Below are positions 35,842 through 44,157 of a stretch of DNA of 64,000 bases, in pieces. Under the pieces are notes generated by a model. That model did no database searches and was not told the origin of the DNA. It saw only the letters and a program-made list of their open reading frames with translations. Source of the DNA: Lachnospiraceae bacterium (GTDB lineage Bacteria > Bacillota > Clostridia > Lachnospirales > Lachnospiraceae); NCBI GenBank assembly GCA_017395635.1, contig JAFQOE010000051.1, positions 1-64,000 on the forward strand, given 5' to 3'. Position 1 is the first letter of the stretch. Each line of letters opens with the position of its first letter. Both the position numbers and the translations under genes were made by a program.

Positions 35842-36555
35842 ATGGACAATACTTTAGAACTATTAAAGTTTGCAAAAGAAGGTGACCAGGACGCAAAAGA
35901 GCAATTAGTAACCAATAACCTGGGTTTGGTATGGGCAGTTGCGAGAAGATTTATAGGAAGAGGTCATGATTTAGAGGATTTGTATCAGATAGGGTGTATT
36001 GGTCTGATGAAATGTATTGATAAATTTGACTTGTCCTATGATGTTAAGTTTTCCACCTATGCAGTACCGATGATTAGTGGAGAGATAAAGCGATTTCTTA
36101 GGGATGATGGAATTGTAAAGGTGAGTCGTACTTTAAAAGAAACTGCTTATAAAGTGAAAAAACTGCGGGAAGAAATTGTCAATCAAACCGGAATAGAGCC
36201 TAAATTAGAGGAAATTTCGCAGCTACTAGAGATTGATGTGGAAGAAATAGTGGCTTCATTAGAGGCAAATGTAGAAGTAGAGTCTATTCATAAAACAATA
36301 TATGAAAATGATGGAAATTCTATATATTTGATTGATAAGTTGGCTGCAGAAGATGATGAAAAGGATTCGGTTATTAATAATTTATTGATTGAAGATTTGA
36401 TGAAGAGTCTAAATGAACTAGAACAACAGATTATTCGATTGAGATACTTTGAAAATAAAACACAGACAGAGATTGCTAAAGTCATTGGAGTATCTCAAGT
36501 ACAAATCAGTCGTATGGAGAAGAAAATTTTGATTAAGATGCGACAGCAATTATAA
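35842..36555 (+). CDS. sigF: RNA polymerase sporulation sigma factor SigF
   Basis: 237 residues. Region 2 has NLGLVWAVARRF and DLYQIGCIGLMKCIDKFD with YDVKFSTYAVPMI; region 3 is short; region 4 has LEQQIIRLRYFENKTQTEIAKVIGVSQVQISRMEKK. It is the first forespore-specific sigma factor, and its regulators are encoded upstream in the same operon. SD TAGGAGG. Confidence 0.96.
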   Translation: MDNTLELLKFAKEGDQDAKEQLVTNNLGLVWAVARRFIGRGHDLEDLYQIGCIGLMKCIDKFDLSYDVKFSTYAVPMISGEIKRFLRDDGIVKVSRTLKETAYKVKKLREEIVNQTGIEPKLEEISQLLEIDVEEIVASLEANVEVESIHKTIYENDGNSIYLIDKLAAEDDEKDSVINNLLIEDLMKSLNELEQQIIRLRYFENKTQTEIAKVIGVSQVQISRMEKKILIKMRQQL

Positions 36556-36564
36556 ACAATAAAA

Positions 36565-36615
36565 TGATTTTCATGAATCTGCGAATTGTAACTATGAAGG
36601 TACTGAATAGTTATG
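36565..36615 (+). repeat. Dispersed palindromic repeat, copy D
   Basis: TGATTTTCATGAATCTGCGAAT followed by the core with arms TGTAACTAT and ATAGTTATG and loop GAAGGTACTGA. The outermost pair changes from C-G to T-G, keeping pairing possible in RNA. It is between sigF and the thioesterase and is followed at once by GAAAGAAGGAT. Confidence 0.8.
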
Positions 36616-36736
36616 AAAGAAGGATAAAATAATGTGTAAAATATAGAGAAATGTGGTACTATATACAGATGATATATAAATATGGTTACAAAGTGACCAT
36701 GAAGCAATAGACTAGTAACTAGTTGGAGGACGTACT

Positions 36737-37126
36737 ATGACAGAATTAGAAGAAGCAAGATCCATGTTTGAGAAGGATGCCTATGCTATGATGACTGGAA
36801 TTGAGATTGATGTTGTTGGAGACCGGTATGCAAAGTGTAGTCTCAAATTGAATGAAAGACATTGCAATGCCATAGGGCAAGTGATGGGAGGTGTGATGTA
36901 TACCCTCGCAGATTTTACCTTTGCGGTAGCAGCTAATTTCAAACAGAATAGGACAGTTACTACGGTAAGTCAGATTAACTATTTGAGTCCGGTAAAGGGT
37001 GATACGTTGTATGGAGAAAGCAAGTTAATAAGAGATGGTAAAAGAAATTGCTTTTATCAAATTAGGATTACAGATAATTTAGGCACAGAGATTGCGATTG
37101 TTTCTGTGAATGGAACACATTTATAA
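36737..37126 (+). CDS. PaaI-like hotdog-fold thioesterase
   Basis: 129 residues, single hotdog domain. The N-A-I-G-Q-V-M-G-G-V-M-Y-T-L-A-D segment (about 45-60) matches the PaaI/YbgC-type active-site loop and helix. It should hydrolyse an acyl-CoA thioester, possibly an aromatic or hydroxylated one; the substrate is not clear. SD TTGGAGG. It sits 14 nt before aroB, hinting at co-transcription. Confidence 0.85.
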   Translation: MTELEEARSMFEKDAYAMMTGIEIDVVGDRYAKCSLKLNERHCNAIGQVMGGVMYTLADFTFAVAANFKQNRTVTTVSQINYLSPVKGDTLYGESKLIRDGKRNCFYQIRITDNLGTEIAIVSVNGTHL

Positions 37127-37140
37127 TTAGGAGAAAAGAT

Positions 37141-38253
37141 ATGAGTACATTTAATGTAGAATTAAAAAAGGTTGTGGATGACAGTTACGATATTGAAATT
37201 GGTTTTGAGTTGATGAATACGTTGATTCAGGATTTAAAAAATGGATTAGTTGGTAAAATTCGGAAATTTGCTGTGATAACAGATAGTATTGTGAAAGATC
37301 TGTATGCAGATAAGATACACAGTCTATTATTGGCTGAAGGTTATCAGGCGGATCTTTTTGTATTTGAAGCAGGAGAAAAACAGAAAACACGTAAGACAAA
37401 GGAAGAGATAGAAGATGCGATGCTGGCAAAAGGCTATCGAAGAGATTGCTGTATTATAGCAGTTGGTGGTGGTGTTGTTACGGATCTTGCAGGTTTTGTT
37501 GCAGGAACTTACGGACGCGGTGTTCCATTTATTAATTATGCGACTACCCTTTTGGCAGCAGCAGATGCATCTGTTGGGGGAAAAACTGCTGTAGACACTC
37601 CATTAGCGACTAATTTAATTGGTTTGTTTAATCAGCCACAGAAAGTATACCTGGATATTGCAACATGGAAAACATTGCCAAAACGACAAGTGATTAGTGG
37701 AATGGCGGAAACCATCAAGCATGCATGTTTGGCAAATAGAGAATTTTTTGACTATTTAGATGCCAATATGGATAAACTTCTTGAGGTTGATAAAGAGGCA
37801 TGTGAACATATTGCTGAAGAAAATTGCAAGGTGAAGTATGAGGTTGTTATGAAAGATGAGCGCGAAAGTGGACTTCGTGAAGTACTTAATCTTGGTCATA
37901 CAGTGGGACGTGCAATCGAAACAGTAAGCGACTATGAGTTGTTGCATGGAGAGGCAGTTTCGATTGGGATAGTAGCAGAAGTAAAGCTTGCATATAAGCT
38001 GGGATATATGAATGCAAATGAAAGAGATGCTGTGATTGCATTGCTTCAGAAGGCAAGATTACCGGTGGCTATTCCTGAATACATTGATCGCGAAGAGTTG
38101 GTTAGGAAATTATATACCGATAAGAAAGTGCGTGATGGAAAACTTCGTTTTGTGATTCAGAAAGGGATTGGTGATGTTGTAGAATTTGAGCCTGGTGTAT
38201 TTGCAACCCCGATTGAAGAGAGTGTTGCCCGTGAGATTATTATGGATATGTAA
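37141..38253 (+). CDS. aroB: 3-dehydroquinate synthase AroB
   Basis: 370 residues, normal length. NAD-binding loop GGGVVTDLAGFVAGTYGRG, substrate loop TLLAAADASVGGKTAVD, zinc ligands in NLGHTVGRAIE and LLHGEAVSIG. It converts DAHP to 3-dehydroquinate, step two of the shikimate pathway. No other aro genes lie nearby. SD TAGGAG. A strong terminator follows. Confidence 0.96.
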   Translation: MSTFNVELKKVVDDSYDIEIGFELMNTLIQDLKNGLVGKIRKFAVITDSIVKDLYADKIHSLLLAEGYQADLFVFEAGEKQKTRKTKEEIEDAMLAKGYRRDCCIIAVGGGVVTDLAGFVAGTYGRGVPFINYATTLLAAADASVGGKTAVDTPLATNLIGLFNQPQKVYLDIATWKTLPKRQVISGMAETIKHACLANREFFDYLDANMDKLLEVDKEACEHIAEENCKVKYEVVMKDERESGLREVLNLGHTVGRAIETVSDYELLHGEAVSIGIVAEVKLAYKLGYMNANERDAVIALLQKARLPVAIPEYIDREELVRKLYTDKKVRDGKLRFVIQKGIGDVVEFEPGVFATPIEESVAREIIMDM

Positions 38254-38309
38254 TTATTCAGAAATAAGCATATTTAACGTAAAGCAATATGGAAGTAGTA
38301 CTTAAAAAA

Positions 38310-38344
38310 TTACGCCTGTGATTGTTAAAATATCACAGGCGTAA
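38310..38344. terminator. Bidirectional terminator between aroB and the GGDEF-EAL gene
   Basis: TTACGCCTGTGAT / ATCACAGGCGTAA with a 9-nt loop. A-tract on the left and T-rich sequence on the right serve both convergent genes. Confidence 0.85.
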
Positions 38345-38352
38345 TTGTGTAT

Positions 38353-40023
38353 TTATGAAGCTTTTACAAATTGTTCGATAAAATCAAGCAACGGACAAGG
38401 CCTTCCAAAATAAAATCCTTGACTATAATCTGGATTCAGATTTTCCATTCGCTTGCGTTCTTCTTCTGTTTCAATACCTTCGATACAAATTTTGAGATTG
38501 AGGTTGTGAACCAAACTACTCATTAATTGCAATAAGTTATATTCATACTCGTTTTCCATGGCCTTGGCAGTGAAAGAACGATCAATCTTAATGATATCAG
38601 GCTGTAAATCATGCAAGTAATGGAAGTTTGAGTAGCCGGTACCGAAATCATCTAAAGCAAGACCGATACCGTTTGATTTTAACTTATCCCAAATTTTCGA
38701 AAAATGTATATCAGATTCTATAGCACCACTTTCAGTTAATTCGATTACTACCTGACATGGTAGGATGTTGTATTGTGCGGATGCTGATATAATTTCACCG
38801 ATAAGATTGCTTTTCATAATCTGGATATAGGATACATTAATCGTAATCTGAAAATCAGGAATCCATTGCTGAATATGGCGACAAGCAAAAAGTGCTTGAT
38901 GTAGTATCCAACGTCCAAGAGGGATAATTAAACCGGTTTCTTCTAGTAGAGGGATAAACTCAGCAGGGGAAACCATTCCGTATTCTTCCGTGTGGAAACG
39001 CATTAAAGTTTCTGCTCCGTACAAAGAGTGATTGTCAGCATGAAATACTGGTTGGAAATATGCTTCAAATCCTTCAAAATTATTATTGACGGCTTGTCGA
39101 ATCAATTTCTTAAGGTGGCGATGACGAAGATATTGTTCGTAATCTTTCTGCACAAAAGAATAACATTGATTCTTACCGCGACGCTTGGCTTCGTTAAGCG
39201 AATATTCGGAAAGTTTCATGATATCTGCAAATGAAAAATCTTCAAAACTGTTACTATCTATGATACCACCGGAAATGGTATAAACGGCTTCATAGTTATT
39301 ATCCTCTAAGAATTTATCAATGGCAATTCTTATGGATTTGTAAAGATTAATGGCATGATCCAAGCCATCACCTAAGAAATCTAATACCATGAATTCATCT
39401 GCTACAAGACGATATAACTGTTGTCCGGGTGAAAGGCAACTGGCAATACATTCTGCTGTCTTCCTAAGGATAAAATCACCATATTCCATACCTAATCTTT
39501 CATTAATCCCTTTGAAGTCATCGATTCCCAAACGTAACAGATAACCACTTGGGAAAAATGGAGAAAACTCTTCCAGGTAGCTTTGTAAACTTGATTCCCC
39601 CAACAAACCACTAATATTGTCTGCTTTTTGTCGTTTTCCAATCTCGTTAATACATCCCACCAAATAGGAAGGGACACCATTTTCTTTTACGAGATGACCA
39701 CGACAGTTAATCCAAATCGGTTCTCCTTGGTTGTTAATCATGCGATATTGCATATTATGTGAGTCTTTGACACCACGTACTACTTCGTCTAAATCTTTCT
39801 GTAATGCTTCAAAATCTGAAGGATATACAAATGCACGTAAATTCTCTATTACATTATGAAATTTGTAATCAGACATAGCAAAACGTTTTGCTGCTGCAGG
39901 TGATATGTAATAGAAATCATTAATGCAATCATATACATATGGATAATCATCAAAGCAAGTATGTATCAAATCAATAGTTTGGCATAATTGTTGTACTGAT
40001 AAAGGCAACTGTTCCATACTCAC
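38353..40023 (-). CDS. PAS-GGDEF-EAL protein, probably a c-di-GMP phosphodiesterase
   Basis: 556 residues. A PAS-like domain (about 25-130), a GGDEF domain (about 135-295) and an EAL domain (about 305-550). The GGDEF signature reads VADEF (207-211), so cyclase activity is doubtful. The EAL domain keeps the key motifs: ETL (338-340) for EAL, ELTES, LDDFGTGYS (458-465), and IKIDRSF and EGIETEEE. It most likely hydrolyses c-di-GMP, with the GGDEF part as a possible GTP sensor. No transmembrane segment, so cytoplasmic input. Promoter at 40074-40102. Confidence 0.88.
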   Translation of the reverse strand: MSMEQLPLSVQQLCQTIDLIHTCFDDYPYVYDCINDFYYISPAAAKRFAMSDYKFHNVIENLRAFVYPSDFEALQKDLDEVVRGVKDSHNMQYRMINNQGEPIWINCRGHLVKENGVPSYLVGCINEIGKRQKADNISGLLGESSLQSYLEEFSPFFPSGYLLRLGIDDFKGINERLGMEYGDFILRKTAECIASCLSPGQQLYRLVADEFMVLDFLGDGLDHAINLYKSIRIAIDKFLEDNNYEAVYTISGGIIDSNSFEDFSFADIMKLSEYSLNEAKRRGKNQCYSFVQKDYEQYLRHRHLKKLIRQAVNNNFEGFEAYFQPVFHADNHSLYGAETLMRFHTEEYGMVSPAEFIPLLEETGLIIPLGRWILHQALFACRHIQQWIPDFQITINVSYIQIMKSNLIGEIISASAQYNILPCQVVIELTESGAIESDIHFSKIWDKLKSNGIGLALDDFGTGYSNFHYLHDLQPDIIKIDRSFTAKAMENEYEYNLLQLMSSLVHNLNLKICIEGIETEEERKRMENLNPDYSQGFYFGRPCPLLDFIEQFVKAS

Positions 40024-40073
40024 GCATCCTTTCCGTAAAAATAAAGTTTTGTTAATAAAAACGTCTGTATAAA

Positions 40074-40102
40074 ATTATATGTGAAATGGCACATTTTTGC
40101 AA
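40074..40102 (-). promoter_or_regulatory. Sigma-A promoter of the GGDEF-EAL gene
   Basis: On the minus strand TTGCAA (40097-40102), 17-nt spacer, TATAAT (40074-40079). Close to consensus. Confidence 0.7.
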
Positions 40103-40171
40103 TTGTAAATTGGGATAAATTTACAGCGTTTTTTGTTTGAATTGTATAAAAAGTACTAAAATATAGCCAAT

Positions 40172-40238
40172 GGATTATTAATAATATATGAAGAATTTAT
40201 TAAGATGGTATTTTTTGGAAATATATTAATAATAATCC
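40172..40238. repeat. Imperfect A+T-rich inverted repeat after spoVAC
   Basis: GGATTATTAATAATATAT (40172-40189) and ATATATTAATAATAATCC (40221-40238). It may act as a weak terminator for the spoVA genes. Nothing else is visible between 40103 and 40264. Confidence 0.4.
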
Positions 40239-40264
40239 TATTTGGCAGATGTGTTGGAGGAAAA

Positions 40265-40726
40265 CTACCACCAACCAAACTGTATACCGAAGTAATAAAT
40301 CAATCCGAATAACCAACTGGTTAAAATTCCATATAATATAACCGGACCGGCAATCGTGAATATTTTGACACCAATACCAAAGACCTGTCCTTCCTTTTGG
40401 TATTCTATTGCCGGGGCAGCCACAGAGTTTGCAAATCCGGTAATTGGTACGAGAGCACCGGCTCCTCCCAATCGTGCAATGTGACCGTATGCGTTAAATC
40501 CGGTTAAGGTTACACTTAGAAGAATTAGGAGAATGGATTCATAGCTTGCTGCGTCTTCATCAGGGAGTCCTAAATAATTTTTGAGAAAGTAAAAAATTAT
40601 TTCACCTATTAAGCAAATGAATCCACCTATCCAGAACGCATTCAAACAATTTTTCCATGTGCTGTAAGTGGGAGTAACTTGTTCTACATATGCATTATAT
40701 TCTTCGTTGCTGATTTTTTGTTTCAT
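40265..40726 (-). CDS. spoVAC: Stage V sporulation protein SpoVAC
   Basis: 153 residues, integral membrane protein with about four helices. Conserved GAGALVPITGFANSVAAPAIEYQKEG and GVKIFTIAGPVI are family signatures. SpoVAC forms part of the channel for calcium-dipicolinate uptake into the forespore, and release in germination. SD AAAGGAG. It is 106 nt after spoVAB and has its own sigma-G-like promoter (40761-40789). spoVAD and spoVAE are 10 kb away. Confidence 0.95.
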   Translation of the reverse strand: MKQKISNEEYNAYVEQVTPTYSTWKNCLNAFWIGGFICLIGEIIFYFLKNYLGLPDEDAASYESILLILLSVTLTGFNAYGHIARLGGAGALVPITGFANSVAAPAIEYQKEGQVFGIGVKIFTIAGPVILYGILTSWLFGLIYYFGIQFGWW

Positions 40727-40760
40727 GATAATCTCCTTTCGAATGGGATTTTATATATAG

Positions 40761-40789
40761 TAGTATGGCAGAAGACAATTTCTTTATGC
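40761..40789 (-). promoter_or_regulatory. Sigma-G-like promoter before spoVAC
   Basis: On the minus strand GCATA (40785-40789), 17-nt spacer, CATACTA (40761-40767). This fits the forespore sigma-F/G pattern (GHATR ... CATNHTA), although the spacer is one nt short of the usual 18. Confidence 0.45.
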
Positions 40790-40832
40790 ATAAAATAGTA
40801 AGGTGAGTACTTGTCAATAATCTCAAAACACA

Positions 40833-41282
40833 TTATGAGGAAAGAAAAAAGTATAGGAGAGAGAATACACCTTTTCCTAAAGCAAGGAATATAATGACAA
40901 GACTAAGATGTTGTTGGATACGTGTTTTTCTGGCGTAGGTAGGAATTACATTTAATACTTCTGAAAGTCCACCAATAAGGAAACCAATATAGATTCCACC
41001 AAATAGTCCAATTAAGCATAGAAGAATAATTCCTAAAGGTGAGGGAAGTAAGGAACTTTGTGGAATATCGGAAGAGTAAAAGTTTACACAAAACTGAAGT
41101 AAAGTGGAAAATAGAATACCAATCATCAAACAGTTTTCGTATAAAATGCATTGTTTTGCAGTGTTGGTTTTTGCAGCAATTTTAGGGAAAATTCCAAGTA
41201 TGGCAATAAATGCAACGTATGCAGCTGCAGTTAGCAAACCGGCTGATAATCCACTTATGGCTAATAAAATATAACGTGTCAT
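40833..41282 (-). CDS. spoVAB: Stage V sporulation protein SpoVAB
   Basis: 149 residues, four predicted membrane helices (e.g. ILLAISGLSAGLLTAAAYVAF at the start), with IGFLIGGLSEVLNVIPTYARK late. A SpoVA subunit of unsettled role. Odd point: no SD lies next to ATG 41282. The nearest one, AGAAAGGAT, is about 45 nt upstream, and the palindrome 41298-41324 lies between them. No other in-frame start codon is present there. Confidence 0.9.
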   Translation of the reverse strand: MTRYILLAISGLSAGLLTAAAYVAFIAILGIFPKIAAKTNTAKQCILYENCLMIGILFSTLLQFCVNFYSSDIPQSSLLPSPLGIILLCLIGLFGGIYIGFLIGGLSEVLNVIPTYARKTRIQQHLSLVIIFLALGKGVFSLLYFFLSS

Positions 41283-41297
41283 AATGAATGAGTTTAT

Positions 41298-41324
41298 GTA
41301 ACTGTATAGTATTTTTACAGTTAC
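41298..41324 (-). repeat. Dispersed palindromic repeat, copy E (arm-compensated)
   Basis: Arms GTAACTGTA and TACAGTTAC, 27 nt in all. Compared with the common core, the arm pair A-T has become G-C on both sides, so pairing is kept. Lies between spoVAA and spoVAB, separating the spoVAB start codon from its likely SD. Confidence 0.7.
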
Positions 41325-41338
41325 AATCCTTTCTAATA

Positions 41339-41965
41339 TTAGTTAATGTCCATGGTTTCACCGCTTCGGTCGGCGTTTTTGATAATAGTAGTACCTAGGT
41401 CGTTTTCATAGAGACGCATTTGTATTTCAAGTGGTGTGGGATCGGAATTTAATTTCTTATTGCCTATATGATTAAAGAAGAGAATCATACCTAAACTGAG
41501 ACCAACGGAGTAAGTTACAGTTAGACAGGTAACACCTGTAGTAGCATTTCCTAAAAAGAGCATGGACAAGTATGTGAATAGCTCTTTCGCACCTATATCT
41601 GTGTTATATGCCATAATGGCGTATCCTCCACCGAAGAACGCTACAAGACAGATGAATATAGTAAAGAGCCCTTCTTTAATTTTTGCATTTTTTGCGGGTG
41701 GAGTATAGTTGATAATGATATCTTCTTCACCGATGTTTTGAATTTCAGCAGATGGAAATTCTGTTGAAATTATTTCAATAATCTTCAGAATAGAAATGAC
41801 AAGTTGCGATTTTTGTCCGGCTTGAAAACTATAAAATGGCATAGAAAGAAGTTGCTCTTTTGCCTCTTTGTCCGGCACATAGATTGTTAGAAAATCACCT
41901 AATTTAATGTCGGTATGTTGTGATTCTACACATTTTGGTGCTTTAATATATATTATATTTCTCAT
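41339..41965 (-). CDS. spoVAA: Stage V sporulation protein SpoVAA
   Basis: 208 residues. A cytoplasmic N-terminal domain (about 1-110) begins with the typical IYIKAPKCV, then two membrane helices (about 117-140 and 150-175). First gene of the spoVAA-spoVAB-spoVAC cluster. SD AAGGGGAA. A good sigma-G-type promoter lies about 65 nt upstream. The SpoVA proteins act in the spore inner membrane. Confidence 0.93.
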   Translation of the reverse strand: MRNIIYIKAPKCVESQHTDIKLGDFLTIYVPDKEAKEQLLSMPFYSFQAGQKSQLVISILKIIEIISTEFPSAEIQNIGEEDIIINYTPPAKNAKIKEGLFTIFICLVAFFGGGYAIMAYNTDIGAKELFTYLSMLFLGNATTGVTCLTVTYSVGLSLGMILFFNHIGNKKLNSDPTPLEIQMRLYENDLGTTIIKNADRSGETMDIN

Positions 41966-42028
41966 AACAATTCCCCTTTTTTTGAATGTGAGTTTGTAAC
42001 TGTTTAGTATGGGACAAAATAATGTTGT

Positions 42029-42058
42029 TAGTATGTGAAAAACATATCATTATTATTC
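42029..42058 (-). promoter_or_regulatory. Sigma-G-type promoter of spoVAA
   Basis: On the minus strand GAATA (42054-42058), 18-nt spacer, CATACTA (42029-42035). It agrees with the forespore sigma-G consensus and with the known sigma-G control of spoVA. Confidence 0.65.
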
Positions 42059-42103
42059 GAATAATTAGTTGTGAATTATACATTCCTGTGCTAAGATAAA
42101 TAG

Positions 42104-42133
42104 TTGACGAAGTAGTACTTACACAGAGATAAT
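42104..42133 (+). promoter_or_regulatory. Candidate sigma-A promoter of the DHH phosphoesterase gene
   Basis: TTGACG (42104-42109), 18-nt spacer, GATAAT (42128-42133). The 310-bp gap 41966-42276 also holds the spoVAA promoter, a half palindrome near 41996-42011 (right half only, ATACTAAACAGTTAC on the minus strand) and the repeat at 42192-42220. Confidence 0.45.
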
Positions 42134-42191
42134 GATGTGAATTTCAAAAGTTGCATCATGTGTGAAGTGATTTGTGTTACCAGTGAGTGGA

Positions 42192-42220
42192 CGTAACGAT
42201 TCAGTACTTTTATAGTTATG
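42192..42220 (-). repeat. Dispersed palindromic repeat, copy G
   Basis: On the minus strand CATAACTAT, loop AAAAGTACTGA, ATCGTTACG. A diverged full-length copy, 57 nt before the DHH phosphoesterase start. Confidence 0.7.
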
Positions 42221-42276
42221 AGTAAGCAATTGATTTTAACGTCAGACAAGGCCTCGAGAAAGGGGAGATTTTCGCT

Positions 42277-43275
42277 ATGAAATGGAGCAAGTTAGTAGAG
42301 TTACTTGAGAACCAGGTAGTATACTTACAAACGCATAATTATCCGGATCCGGATTCTTTGGCATCCGCTTATGGCATACAGGTGTTTTTGCGTGCCCATG
42401 GAGTGGATTCGGTGATTTGTTATGCCGGTAATATAGAAAAGAATAGTACCAAACATATGATGGAAGAGTTTGGAATTGAAGCAGTACATATTGATGATAT
42501 ACAGGATATGAAAGAAAGTGATTATATCGTCACAATAGATGCTCAAAAGTATAATTCTAATATTACGGATTTTCCGGGGGATGAAGTGGCATGTATTGAC
42601 CATCATTCAACTATCACTCCGTGTGCTTATAAGTATAGCGACATTCGTATTTGTGGAGCATGTTCATCTATCGTAGCAAGTTATTTTAAAGAAAGTGAAG
42701 TTAGCATGGATGCTAATACAGCTACTGCATTGTTGTATGGTATTAAAATGGATACGGACTCTTTTAACCGAGGAGTCACTGCATTTGATATTGAGATGTT
42801 CTCCTATCTTCATGCATATGCAGATAATAAGAGAATATCTGCATTATATAACAACAATATGGAGATTGAGGATTTATATGCGTATGGTGAGGCTATTCGT
42901 AATATTAAGATATTTGATAATGTTGGATTTGCCAGTATCTCTTTTGATTGTCCGGATGCATTGATTGCTATGATATCGGATTTCATTTTGGGATTAGATG
43001 TAGTAGAATTGTCTGTTGTGTATGCTACAAGGGATGGAGGATATAAGTTCTCGGTTCGTAATGAAACGGAATTTTATCATGCCGGAACTGTGACGCAGAA
43101 AGCATTAGAAGGAATTGGTGGTGGAGGCGGTCATTTTACCATGGCAGGCGGTTTTGCAACAAAAGAAGGTTTGGAAAGTTTAGGTCAGAATGCTCACTTT
43201 GCTATTCGCCAGCGTTTTATGGATGTAATTCAACAAGAGTTAGAAGTATATCGTAGTAAAAAAGAAGAAAGATAA
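42277..43275 (+). CDS. DHH/DHHA1 phosphoesterase, NrnA-like
   Basis: 332 residues. DHH domain with HNYPDPDSLASAYG, VTIDAQ and the CIDHHST triad; DHHA1 domain ends with GIGGGGGHFTMAGGF. NrnA-type enzymes degrade short oligoribonucleotides and 3'-phosphoadenosine-5'-phosphate; GdpP-like relatives cleave cyclic dinucleotides but carry extra domains that are absent here. It could also act on pGpG made by the window's c-di-GMP phosphodiesterases. SD AAAGGGGAG. Confidence 0.85.
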   Translation: MKWSKLVELLENQVVYLQTHNYPDPDSLASAYGIQVFLRAHGVDSVICYAGNIEKNSTKHMMEEFGIEAVHIDDIQDMKESDYIVTIDAQKYNSNITDFPGDEVACIDHHSTITPCAYKYSDIRICGACSSIVASYFKESEVSMDANTATALLYGIKMDTDSFNRGVTAFDIEMFSYLHAYADNKRISALYNNNMEIEDLYAYGEAIRNIKIFDNVGFASISFDCPDALIAMISDFILGLDVVELSVVYATRDGGYKFSVRNETEFYHAGTVTQKALEGIGGGGGHFTMAGGFATKEGLESLGQNAHFAIRQRFMDVIQQELEVYRSKKEER

Positions 43276-43297
43276 TACATTAATATATGTAGTATGG

Positions 43298-43332
43298 AAA
43301 GGAGTTAAGATGTATTGCTGTTAGTAATACAT
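43298..43332 (+). promoter_or_regulatory. Minigene and hairpin in the proB leader
   Basis: A strong SD (AAAGGAG, 43298-43304) precedes a four-codon ORF, ATG TAT TGC TGT TAG (MYCC, 43310-43324). The same DNA forms a stem ATGTATT / AATACAT (43310-43316 and 43326-43332). The real proB ATG comes 16 nt later and has no SD of its own. Confidence 0.5.
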
Positions 43333-43348
43333 TGTGTAAGAATTAATA

Positions 43349-44146
43349 ATGGAAAAAGAAAGAATTGTCGTTAAGGTAGGAACTTCAACCTTGACAAGAG
43401 AAAATGGAGCTTTAGATTTTCGTACAATTGATAAATTAGCACAGGTGTTGTCTGCACTACATAATGAAGGGAATCAGGTAGTATTAGTGTCATCCGGTGC
43501 GATTGCAGTAGGTGTTAACAAGATGCGTTTACCAATGAAACCTCAGGATATTTGTATGAAGCAGGCAGCCGCAGCGGTAGGGCAATGTGAGTTGATGCAT
43601 ATCTATGACAAATGCTTCGGCGAATATGGGAATATCGTAGGTCAGATATTACTTACTGCGGATGGTCTTGCAGTTCATGAACAACGTAAGAATGTAAGAA
43701 ACACATTTGCAGCATTGTTGCAAAGTGGAATGATTCCGATTGTAAATGAGAATGACTCTGTGAGTCATGCGGAGATTGAATCAGAAAAGAAAGTGTTTGG
43801 TGATAACGATATGTTGTCTGCTATTGTGGCGAGACTTTGTAAGGCGGATAAATTGATTATTTTATCGGATATTGAAGGTTTGTATGATAGTAATCCGCAT
43901 ATCAATCAAGACGCAAAGTTGATTCATAAAGTTGAAGATATTACAGATGAAATTAAATCATTAGGTTCCGGTTCGGGCTCTAACAGAGGAACGGGTGGAA
44001 TGGTAACCAAGTTGGAAGCAGCAGAATATGCTACAAACCATGGAATTGATATGTATATCGCACATGGAAATGATCCGGAGAATATTTATCATATCCTTGA
44101 AGGGGAGAATGTGGGAACACATTTTGTAAGAAAAGAGAAAAAATAA
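43349..44146 (+). CDS. proB: Glutamate 5-kinase ProB, PUA-less form
   Basis: 265 residues. The amino-acid kinase fold has VVKVGTSTLT, LVSSGAIAVG, PIVNENDSV, FGDNDMLSAIVA, ILSDIEGLYD and GTGGMVTKLEAAEYA. It phosphorylates glutamate in proline synthesis. The C-terminal PUA domain of longer ProB proteins (about 370 residues) is absent. There is no proA next to it. No SD at the start codon; see the leader minigene. The only in-frame start is ATG 43349. Confidence 0.93.
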   Translation: MEKERIVVKVGTSTLTRENGALDFRTIDKLAQVLSALHNEGNQVVLVSSGAIAVGVNKMRLPMKPQDICMKQAAAAVGQCELMHIYDKCFGEYGNIVGQILLTADGLAVHEQRKNVRNTFAALLQSGMIPIVNENDSVSHAEIESEKKVFGDNDMLSAIVARLCKADKLIILSDIEGLYDSNPHINQDAKLIHKVEDITDEIKSLGSGSGSNRGTGGMVTKLEAAEYATNHGIDMYIAHGNDPENIYHILEGENVGTHFVRKEKK

Positions 44147-44157
44147 AGGGGTTTGTT

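Noticed and set aside
36632..36646. Four-codon ORF MCKI after copy D
   Set aside because: It has an SD-like AAGGAT but overlaps a TAAAAT -10-like motif and has no gene directly behind it. Chance is likely.
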